From contig JBOGGE010000117.1 of assembly GCA_050743865.1 (NCBI GenBank), forward strand, positions 1 through 19,910: DNA of 19,910 bases, written 5' to 3'. A program made the translations under genes and the position numbers. Position 1 is the first letter of the stretch, and each line of letters starts with the position of its first letter. The notes under the pieces were generated by a model that was not told the origin of the DNA, did no database searches, and saw nothing but the letters and a program-made list of their open reading frames with translations. Shown in pieces: positions 8,919 to 15,193 of the stretch. The stretch is from DAHUZJ01 sp050743865. GTDB taxonomy: Bacteria; Actinomycetota; Acidimicrobiia; Acidimicrobiales; RAAP-2.

Positions 8919-9505
8919 CGCCGGTCGCCGTCGCTCCCGGCCAGCCCGGCACCCTCCACGCCGTCCAGCCGGTCGGCCTCGATCCGGGCCAGCCGGTCGG
9001 CCTCGATCCGGGCCAGCCGGTCGGCCTCGATCCGGGCCAGCCGGTCGGCGTAGGCGGGGGCGTCGACGTCGTAGGCCCACATGACGTAGGCGTCCTCGCC
9101 GGTCGCCTGGTAGTAGCCCTGGCGCACGCCCACCGGCACGAAGCCGAACCGCCGGTAGAGAGCCTGGGCCCGGGTGTTGCCCACCGCCACCTCGAGGGAG
9201 ATGTGGCGGGCGCCCTCGGCCGCCGAGATCCGGGCCGCGCCGAGCATGATCTCCGTGCCCACCCCCTGCCCCTGGTGGGCGGGGGCCACCGCCACCGTCG
9301 TCACGTGCGCCTCCTCGTCGGTGAACATCAGTCCCAGGTAGCCGAGCGTCTGGCGGCCGCACCGGGCCACCCGGTAGGCCCGGCCGGTCCGCAGCGAAAG
9401 CTCCGAGGTGAAGATGGCGTGGCTCCACGGCTCGGGGAAGACGGCGCGTTCGATGGCCATCACCCGCCGGAGGTCCCGGCGCCGCATCGGCAGGAGCTCG
9501 ATCAC
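8915..9505 (-). CDS. rimI: Ribosomal-protein-alanine N-acetyltransferase RimI with repeat tail
   Basis: This is a GNAT-fold N-acetyltransferase of 196 residues; the family member RimI acetylates the N-terminus of S18. The acetyl-CoA loop is HQGQGVGTE (77-85), and the family's SLEVAVGNTRAQALYRRFGF stretch (103-122) carries Glu105, Asn110 and Tyr117. The conserved YYQATGEDAYVMW ends the domain near residue 145. Beyond it lies a roughly 50-residue tail with three copies of the octapeptide ADRLARIE and a diverged fourth, encoded by a 24-base tandem repeat. Typical RimI proteins end near residues 150-160. The tail is charged and probably helical; its function is unknown. The GTG at 9505 overlaps the tsaB stop as GTGA. 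A nearby ATG at residue 7 is a weaker alternative. Confidence 0.92.
   Translation of the reverse strand: MIELLPMRRRDLRRVMAIERAVFPEPWSHAIFTSELSLRTGRAYRVARCGRQTLGYLGLMFTDEEAHVTTVAVAPAHQGQGVGTEIMLGAARISAAEGARHISLEVAVGNTRAQALYRRFGFVPVGVRQGYYQATGEDAYVMWAYDVDAPAYADRLARIEADRLARIEADRLARIEADRLDGVEGAGLAGSDGDRR
8969..9048. repeat. 24-base tandem repeat in the rimI tail
   Basis: Three perfect 24-base copies (8969-8992, 8993-9016, 9017-9040) plus 8 bases of a fourth. Each encodes eight residues (ADRLARIE in register). Perfect identity at the DNA level suggests recent expansion or ongoing slippage. Confidence 0.95.
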
Positions 9506-10194
9506 CGCGTCGCCCAGTTGATCGTGGCGTCCGGCTCCCGCAGGTAGACCGGGCGGATCCGGTCGGGCGGGAGCAACGGCTCGCCGTCGGCCAGCCTACC
9601 GGTGGCCACGGCCACCAGGGCACCGGGGGACGGCTCGGCCAGCGAGGCTCCGGCCGGCACCGCCGGCCCGAGGTCGTCGGGGTACCGGCGGGCCCCGGTC
9701 CCCACCGCCAGCACCGGGTGACCGGCCTCGGCGGCGACGGCGCCCAGCAGCCCGGCCAGCTCGGCCGGGGCGTACCGGGCCGGCGGGCGGTCGGGGACGG
9801 AGCCGGCCCGGTAGGTGGCGGCGAACACCTCTCCCCGCCGGGCGTCCACCACGGCCGCCACCGGACCGGGCCAGCCCCCTTCGTAGGCGGCGTGGGCCAG
9901 CACGTCGAGGCTCGTCACCCCGACGACCCCGATGCCGAGCCCCTGGGCCAGTCCCTGGGCCGTGGCCACCCCCACCCGCAGGCCGGTGAAGAGCCCGGGC
10001 CCGACGTCGACGGCCACCGCCTCCACCCGGCGCAGGGGCAGGCCGGCCTGCTCGAGCACGTGGGTCACCGCCGGGGCCAGCGACTCGGCGTGGCGGCGGC
10101 TCCCCCGGACCCAGACCCCGGCCCGGAGGCCGTCGTCGTCGGCCAGCGCCACCCCGACCAGCTCGGCCGCCGTCTCGATCCCGAGGACGATCAC
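9502..10194 (-). CDS. tsaB: t6A biosynthesis protein TsaB
   Basis: A 230-residue ASKHA-fold protein that dimerises with TsaD and supports t6A formation in tRNA. The start MIVLGIETAAE and the VGPGLFTGLRVGVATAQGLA segment (64-83) are diagnostic, followed by VVDARRGEVFAATY (115-128). It lacks the HxxxH metal motif of TsaD, as expected. The GTG at 10194 overlaps the tsaE stop as GTGA and places the conserved IVLGIET right at the N-terminus. A longer reading frame exists upstream, inside tsaE, but has no family similarity. Its stop overlaps the rimI GTG. Confidence 0.95.
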   Translation of the reverse strand: MIVLGIETAAELVGVALADDDGLRAGVWVRGSRRHAESLAPAVTHVLEQAGLPLRRVEAVAVDVGPGLFTGLRVGVATAQGLAQGLGIGVVGVTSLDVLAHAAYEGGWPGPVAAVVDARRGEVFAATYRAGSVPDRPPARYAPAELAGLLGAVAAEAGHPVLAVGTGARRYPDDLGPAVPAGASLAEPSPGALVAVATGRLADGEPLLPPDRIRPVYLREPDATINWATR

Positions 10195-10676
10195 CCGAGC
10201 GCGTCCAGGTAGCGGTCGTCGCCCTCCACCGTCACCGTCCGGACCTCGGCGCTCGCCGCCGGCCCGCCGCCGTCCCCCCGGCCGCCGGCGGCCCGGATGG
10301 TCACCGTGCAGGTGGCCGGGCCCAGGACGGGGGCGGCAGCCTCCCCCCACTCCACCAGGGCGACCGCCTCGTCCTCGACCAGCTCGTCCAGGCCGAGGTC
10401 CTCCACCTCGGCCAGGCGGTCGAGCCGGTAGACGTCGGCGTGCAGGAGCTGACCGACCCGGCACGGGTACTGCCGCACCAGGGTGAAGGTCGGGCTGGTG
10501 ACCGGGCCCTCGACCCCGAGGCCGCGGGCGAAGCCCTGGGCAAAGGTCGTCTTTCCGGCGCCGAGCCCCCCCACCAGGAGCACCACGTCCCCGGCGCGGG
10601 CGGCTCCGGCCAGGCGCGCCCCCACCGCCCGCATGGCCTCGGGCGACGGCACGGTGGCGGTGGCCGGTCCCCTCAC
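10191..10676 (-). CDS. tsaE: t6A biosynthesis ATPase TsaE
   Basis: A 161-residue P-loop ATPase that regulates or resets the TsaB-TsaD complex. Walker A GGLGAGKT (36-43), SPTFTLVRQY (61-70), HADVYRL (79-85) and VEWGE (108-112) are all present. A Gly-rich insertion lies near residues 129-137. The start is the GTG at 10676, 13 bases after the UDG stop. A second GTG at 10693 within a repeated sequence overlaps that stop but is out of frame and meets a TGA after six codons, so it is not used. The neighbouring junctions are 4-base overlaps, so this gap looks secondary. Confidence 0.95.
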   Translation of the reverse strand: MRGPATATVPSPEAMRAVGARLAGAARAGDVVLLVGGLGAGKTTFAQGFARGLGVEGPVTSPTFTLVRQYPCRVGQLLHADVYRLDRLAEVEDLGLDELVEDEAVALVEWGEAAAPVLGPATCTVTIRAAGGRGDGGGPAASAEVRTVTVEGDDRYLDALG

Positions 10677-10693
10677 CAGACCGGTCCCCTCAC
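10664..10693. repeat. Short duplication at the udg/tsaE junction
   Basis: GTGAGGGGACCGG (minus strand) occurs at 10693-10681 and again at 10676-10664, a period of 17. The first copy contains the UDG stop TGA inside GTGA. The second contains the tsaE start GTG. Confidence 0.9.
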
Positions 10694-11262
10694 GAAAGGA
10701 GCCTCTTGGCCCGGACGAGGTCGGCCCGCATCTCGGCCACCACCTCGCCCCCCGAGCGCAGGGCGGCGGCCGGGTGGTAGGTCGGGACCAGCTGGGCCGC
10801 CCCCAACGGGTAGGCGCGGCCCCGCAGCCGGCCGATGCCCTCGCCGGTGCCGAGCAGGGCCCGGGTCGCCACGTTGCCCAGGCTGACGATCACCCGGGGG
10901 GCCACCAGCTCGATCTGGCGGTCGAGGTAGCCGCGGCACGCCGCCAGCTCGGCCGGCCGCGGGTCGCGGTTCTGCGGCGGCCGGCACTTGACCATGTTGG
11001 CGATGTAGCAGGACCGGCGGTCCAGGCCGAGCTCCTCGGCCATCAGGCGGTCGAGGAGGCGCCCCGAACGTCCGACGAACGGCTCGCCGGCCAGGTCCTC
11101 GTCCCGTCCCGGTCCCTCCCCGACCAACATGAGGTCGGCCACCGGGTGGCCCACGCCGAAGACGACCTGGGTCCGGGTGGCGGCCAGCGGGCAGCGGGTG
11201 CACTCCGCGGCCCGGGCGGCCAGGGCCTCCAGGCCGGCCGGATGGGGATCCGCAGCGCCCAC
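10690..11262 (-). CDS. Uracil-DNA glycosylase, family 4 (iron-sulfur)
   Basis: This is a 190-residue uracil-DNA glycosylase of family 4, which removes uracil from DNA to start base-excision repair. The four cluster cysteines are present: Cys21 and Cys24 (CTRC), Cys93 and Cys109 (15 residues between the last two). Motif A is GEGPGRDEDLAGEPFVGRSG (48-67), and the HPAA motif is at 163-166. Seen with these cysteines, family 4 is a better fit than family 5, but substrate range cannot be read from sequence. The GTG at 11262 lies 11 bases after the hydrolase stop. The frame continues upstream inside the hydrolase gene without similarity. A DNA repair gene between cell-wall and tRNA-modification genes is a distinctive insertion in this operon. 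Confidence 0.93.
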   Translation of the reverse strand: MGAADPHPAGLEALAARAAECTRCPLAATRTQVVFGVGHPVADLMLVGEGPGRDEDLAGEPFVGRSGRLLDRLMAEELGLDRRSCYIANMVKCRPPQNRDPRPAELAACRGYLDRQIELVAPRVIVSLGNVATRALLGTGEGIGRLRGRAYPLGAAQLVPTYHPAAALRSGGEVVAEMRADLVRAKRLLS

Positions 11263-11273
11263 GCCCGGCGGCC

Positions 11274-12230
11274 CTACACCAGGAGGTCGCACAGCTCGTC
11301 GGCCCGCTCGAGCATCACCATGTGGCCGCAGCCCGGCAGGAGCGACAGCTCGGCCCCCCCGACAAGCCGGGCCAGCGCCCGCCCTGTCCGGGGCGGGGTC
11401 AGCAGGTCGCGGCTGCCCACCACGACCCGGGTCGGCAGGTCCACGGCGGCCAGGCGGTCCCGGGCGCAGAAGCCCAGCAGCGCCGGCACCAGGGCCGAGA
11501 GGGTGGCAGGGGACATGGCGTCGACCATCGACCGGGTCAGCTCGACGTCGGCCGGGGCCGGCCGGGCCCCGAACCCGAGCCGGGTGGCCCACACCCCGAC
11601 GTCGTGACCGGGGAAGAGGCCGCCGCCCCGGCGCTCGGCCCGCCGCAGCCCCCGGCCGGCCAGCGCCGTGAGGGCGGGCACCAGAGGCTCGGCGACGACC
11701 GGGCCCGGGCTGGTGGCGATCAGGACCAGGCGGCGCACGTGCCGCCGGATCCGCTCCGGATGGCGGACGGCCAGGATCTGGCACACCATCCCGCCCATCG
11801 AGTGTCCGCCCAGCACGCCGTCGTAGACGTCCAGGGCGGCCAGCACCTCGAGGAGGTCGTCGGCCAGCCGGTCGAGGCCGTAGCCGCCGTCGCCGGCCAC
11901 CGACTGGCCGTGGCCCCGCTGGCTCACGGCCACCACCCGGCACCGGCGCGACAGCTGGCGGAGCTGGGGCGCCCAGGTGGCGACGCCGAGGGTGATCCCG
12001 GGCACCAGCACCACCGGCGGCCCCTCGCCCCGCTCCACGGCGTGGATCCGCCCGCCGTCGGACACCGGGACGAAGTGGTGCTCCAGGTCGGCCGGGAGGG
12101 TGCGGCCGCCGGCGGCCAGCGCCTCCTCGTCGACCCGCCAGCGCCCGGCGGCCGACCGCTCGAGGGCGTAGCCGGCGCCGACGACGGCCCCCGCCCCGGC
12201 CACCAGCGCCGCCGCCGACCTGGTCGTCAT
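11274..12230 (-). CDS. Alpha/beta-fold hydrolase
   Basis: A 318-residue alpha/beta hydrolase. The nucleophile elbow GHSMGG carries Ser144. Asp275 (VGSRDLLTPP) and His303 (GCGHMVMLE) complete the triad. The oxyanion region is VLVPGITLG (74-82). Residues 6-23 are hydrophobic (AALVAGAGAVVGAGYAL) after an Arg, which suggests a signal anchor or an exported protein. The substrate cannot be told from sequence; esterase or lipase-like activity is likely. The ATG at 12230 overlaps the alr stop as ATGA, and GGGAGG lies 6 bases upstream. An alpha/beta hydrolase after alr and before tsaE is commonly seen in actinobacteria. Confidence 0.92.
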   Translation of the reverse strand: MTTRSAAALVAGAGAVVGAGYALERSAAGRWRVDEEALAAGGRTLPADLEHHFVPVSDGGRIHAVERGEGPPVVLVPGITLGVATWAPQLRQLSRRCRVVAVSQRGHGQSVAGDGGYGLDRLADDLLEVLAALDVYDGVLGGHSMGGMVCQILAVRHPERIRRHVRRLVLIATSPGPVVAEPLVPALTALAGRGLRRAERRGGGLFPGHDVGVWATRLGFGARPAPADVELTRSMVDAMSPATLSALVPALLGFCARDRLAAVDLPTRVVVGSRDLLTPPRTGRALARLVGGAELSLLPGCGHMVMLERADELCDLLV

Positions 12231-13399
12231 GGTGCACCTCCCCTCGCCAGCCGGGGCCGCCATCCGCCGGCCGGCTCGCCGGCTGGCACCCGGGGCACCC
12301 GCGAGCCGATGCCGCACAGGACCTCGTAACCGATCGTCCCCAGCAGCCCGGCCCATTCGGCCGCCGTGACCTCCTCGTCGCCCTGGCGCCCGAGGAGCGT
12401 CACCTCGTCCCCGGGGGCCACCGGCGAGCCGGGCCCGCAGTCCACCACGATGTGGTCCATGGTGACCATCCCGGCCAGTGGGCGGCGCTCCCCCCGCACC
12501 AGCACCGAGCAGCCGGTCGAGAACAGCCGCCGGGGAACCCCGTCGGCGTACCCGATCGGCACCGTGGCCACCACCGACCGCTCGGGAAGCGGCCGCAGCC
12601 GGCCGTAGGACGGCCGCTCCCCGGCACCCAGCTCGCGCACGGCGACCACCCGGGCCCGCAGGGACAGGACCGGCACCAGGCCCGGCGGCACGAGGCCGGG
12701 CGCCGGCGGCACCCCGTAAAGGGCGATGCCGCAGCGCACCATGTCGTAGCGGGCCCGGGGCCAGGCCATGGTGGCCGCCGAGTTGGCGGCGTGCAGCAGC
12801 TTCGGCCGGGTCCCGAGCTGCGTCACGACCTCGTCGAACCGGTCCAGCTGGCCGGCCGTGAAGGCCCGGTCCTCGGTCGATGCGCCATCGGCTACCGCCA
12901 GGTGCGTCCACAGCCCGTCCAGCCGGAGCGCCGGGTCGCCACGCACGGCCGACGCCAGGGCCGGCACCGAGGCCGGGTCGGCCCCGAACCGGTGCATCCC
13001 GGTATCGACCTTGACGTGGACCCCCACCGGCGACCCGAGCCGGCGGGCCGACGCCCCGGCCCGGGACACCGCCTCCCCGGTGCAGAGGGTCGGCACCAGC
13101 CCGGCGGCCACCACGTCGTCGTAGGCGTCCGGCGGCGGCTCGGACAGGAGCAGCACCGGCCGGGCGACCCCGGCCCGGCGCAGCTCGACCCCCTCCTCGA
13201 CCGTGGCCACCGCCAGCCCGGCGGCCCCGCCTTCCACCGCCGCCCGGGCCACCGCCGCCGCCCCGTGGCCGTACCCGTCGGCCTTCACCACCGCCCACAG
13301 CGCGGCCGGCGCCGCCAGCCGGCGCAGGACGGCGGCATTGTGGCGGACGGCGCCCAGGTCGACCTCGGCCCACGCCGGCCGGCTCCCCGCCTCAGCCAC
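12227..13399 (-). CDS. alr: Alanine racemase
   Basis: A 390-residue fold-type III PLP enzyme that interconverts L- and D-alanine for peptidoglycan. The PLP lysine is Lys39 in AVVKADGYGHG (36-46). The second catalytic base is Tyr265 in RPSYGRL. VKVDTGMHRFG (129-139), HAANSAAT (203-210) and VPIGYADGVPR (280-290) are family segments. The length is typical. The GTG at 13399 overlaps the end of the upstream nnrE/nnrD gene by 8 bases. Its stop overlaps the hydrolase ATG. Grouping with glmM and glmS places three cell-wall precursor enzymes in one operon. Confidence 0.96.
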   Translation of the reverse strand: MAEAGSRPAWAEVDLGAVRHNAAVLRRLAAPAALWAVVKADGYGHGAAAVARAAVEGGAAGLAVATVEEGVELRRAGVARPVLLLSEPPPDAYDDVVAAGLVPTLCTGEAVSRAGASARRLGSPVGVHVKVDTGMHRFGADPASVPALASAVRGDPALRLDGLWTHLAVADGASTEDRAFTAGQLDRFDEVVTQLGTRPKLLHAANSAATMAWPRARYDMVRCGIALYGVPPAPGLVPPGLVPVLSLRARVVAVRELGAGERPSYGRLRPLPERSVVATVPIGYADGVPRRLFSTGCSVLVRGERRPLAGMVTMDHIVVDCGPGSPVAPGDEVTLLGRQGDEEVTAAEWAGLLGTIGYEVLCGIGSRVPRVPAGEPAGGWRPRLARGGAP

Positions 13400-14822
13400 G
13401 GGGCACGTCGGTCATGGGGCTGCCCGGTCGCAGAGCAGCTCGGTCGCAGAGCACGTCGGTCATGGGGCTGCCCGGTCCGTGGAGCAGCTCGGAGAGGCAC
13501 GTCCCGACGAGGTCGGGCAGGTCACCGGCGATCAGTCCCTCGGCCGGTCCCCGCCCGGCCGCCAGGCCGTGGACGTGAGCCCCGACCGCCGCCGCCTCGC
13601 CCGCCGGCACCCCGCGGGCCAGCAGTGCCCCGATGACCCCCGACAGCACGTCGCCCGTTCCGGCGGTGGCCAGGCGCGAGCTGCCGGAGCCGGAGAGGAG
13701 GACGCGGCCGTCCGGCGCCGCCACCGCGGTGAGCGACCCCTTGAGCAGCACCACCGCCCCCGACGCCCGGGCCAGCCGGCGGGCGGCGCCCACCCGGTCC
13801 GGACCCGGCGGGGTGCCGGCCAGGCGCCCGTACTCGCCGTCGTGGGGGGTGAGGACCACCGGGCGGTCGCCGGCCACCACCGGCGCCGGGTCGTCGCCCA
13901 GGGCGAAGAGGGCGTCGGCGTCGACCACCACCGGCACCGGGGAGCCGGCGACGACGCGGCGGATCTCCTCCTGGGTGCCCGGGTCGCGGCCGAGCCCCGG
14001 GCCGACCACGAGCGCCCGGCACCGGTCGAGGGCGTCGAGCACGGCGCCGGACCATCCGTCGCCGGCGATCTCCAGGCGCACCGCCTCGACCGGCCACCCG
14101 GCCGAGCCCCCTCCGGGGACGGCCAGCCGGACCATGCCGGCGCCGGCGCGCGACGCCCCGCGCGACGCCAGCACCGCCGCCCCCTCCATCCCCGGCGAAC
14201 CGGCCACCACCGCCAGCGCCGTCGCCCACTTGTGCGAGGACGGCGGGCGCCGCGGCACCAGGTGCGCCACGTCGTCGCCGTCGACCAGCCAGATCGCCGG
14301 CACGCCGACCGGGAGGCCGATGTCGGCCACCTGGACGTCGCCGGCCAGCTGCCGGCCGTCGCCCTGGAGCAGCCCGGGCTTCCAGGCGGCGAAGGTGACG
14401 GTCCAGTCCGCCGCCATCGGGCGGCCGTGGGCGTCCCCGGTGTCGCCGTCGACGCCCGAGGGGATGTCCACCGCCAGCACCCGTGCCCCCCGGGGTACCG
14501 GGGTGGCGTCGTAGGTGCCCCGGAACCCGGTCCCGAAGGCGGCGTCGACGACCAGGTCGCAGGGAGGCAGCGTCGAGGCGTCGGGTGCGACGATCTCCAC
14601 CCGGGCGCCGCGGCGGGCCAGCGCCGCCGCCGCCACGCGGCCGTCGGCGCCGTTGTTGCCCTTCCCGGCCACCACCACCACGCGGCGCCCGTAGGCGCGA
14701 CCGAGGTGGCGCGATGCTGCCACCGCCACGGCCGTTCCCGCCCGGGCCACGAGCGTGCGCTCGGACACCGGTGCAGCGGCGTCGGCGGCCCGCATCTGGG
14801 CCACGGTGACCACCGGGAGCAT
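13392..14822 (-). CDS. nnr: Bifunctional NAD(P)HX epimerase/dehydratase
   Basis: A 476-residue fusion that repairs hydrated NADH and NADPH. The N-terminal NnrE epimerase domain (1 to about 200) shows GKGNNGADG (53-61), where the family usually has GGDG, and VDIPSGVDGDTG (118-129). The C-terminal NnrD ADP/ATP-dependent dehydratase domain (about 200-450, ribokinase fold) shows VVGPGLGRDPG (272-282), TPHDGEYGRL (325-334) and ATAGTGDVLSG (385-395). The last 28 residues contain a duplicated PGSPMTDV segment encoded by a 48-base period repeat, beyond the catalytic fold. The ATG at 14822 starts 2 bases after the acpS stop. The frame is open upstream but without similarity. The end overlaps the alr start by 8 bases. 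Confidence 0.95.
   Translation of the reverse strand: MLPVVTVAQMRAADAAAPVSERTLVARAGTAVAVAASRHLGRAYGRRVVVVAGKGNNGADGRVAAAALARRGARVEIVAPDASTLPPCDLVVDAAFGTGFRGTYDATPVPRGARVLAVDIPSGVDGDTGDAHGRPMAADWTVTFAAWKPGLLQGDGRQLAGDVQVADIGLPVGVPAIWLVDGDDVAHLVPRRPPSSHKWATALAVVAGSPGMEGAAVLASRGASRAGAGMVRLAVPGGGSAGWPVEAVRLEIAGDGWSGAVLDALDRCRALVVGPGLGRDPGTQEEIRRVVAGSPVPVVVDADALFALGDDPAPVVAGDRPVVLTPHDGEYGRLAGTPPGPDRVGAARRLARASGAVVLLKGSLTAVAAPDGRVLLSGSGSSRLATAGTGDVLSGVIGALLARGVPAGEAAAVGAHVHGLAAGRGPAEGLIAGDLPDLVGTCLSELLHGPGSPMTDVLCDRAALRPGSPMTDVPRG
13403..13493. repeat. Direct repeat with 48-base period at the nnr 3' end
   Basis: A perfect 27-base sequence at 13403-13429 recurs at 13451-13477, and similarity continues into the following AGCAGCTCGG (13434 and 13483, shifted by one). 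A 12-base subrepeat GGTCGCAGAGCA occurs at 13426 and 13442. The repeat lies in the last codons of nnr, immediately before alr, and duplicates the PGSPMTDV coding stretch. Confidence 0.9.
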
Positions 14823-14824
14823 CG

Positions 14825-15193
14825 CTACGCCTCGGCCACCACCATGGCGGCGGCCACCCGGTCGGTGTGGGTGAGGGAGACGTGCCACCGCGCCACCCCC
14901 CGCCGGCGGGCCAGCTCGGCGGCGGCGGCGGCCAGCCGCAGCGACGGCGCCCCCGACGGTGCCCGCACGACCTCCACGTCGCGCCAGGAGAAGCTGCCGA
15001 TGCCGCTGGAGAGGGCCTTCATGGCCGCTTCCTTGGCGGCGAACCGGGCCGCCAGCCGCCGGGCGTCGCCGTTGCCGTCGGCCCGCTCACCGTCGGTGAA
15101 CAGGCGCTCGGCGATGCCCGGCCGGCGCGCCAGGGCATGGCGGAACCGGTCCACGTCCACGGCGTCGATCCCCACACCGGCCACTGCGCTCAC
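14825..15193 (-). CDS. acpS: Holo-[acyl-carrier-protein] synthase
   Basis: A 122-residue phosphopantetheinyl transferase that activates acyl carrier protein using CoA. The magnesium ligands are Asp10 in VGIDAVDVDRF and Glu55 in RFAAKEAAMKAL, and WHVSLTHT lies near the C-terminus. The length matches AcpS. The GTG at 15193 overlaps the glmS stop as GTGA and puts the conserved GID motif at the usual distance from the N-terminus. The frame continues upstream inside glmS without similarity. nnr starts 2 bases after its stop. Pairing of acpS with nnrE/nnrD is common in bacteria. Confidence 0.95.
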   Translation of the reverse strand: MSAVAGVGIDAVDVDRFRHALARRPGIAERLFTDGERADGNGDARRLAARFAAKEAAMKALSSGIGSFSWRDVEVVRAPSGAPSLRLAAAAAELARRRGVARWHVSLTHTDRVAAAMVVAEA

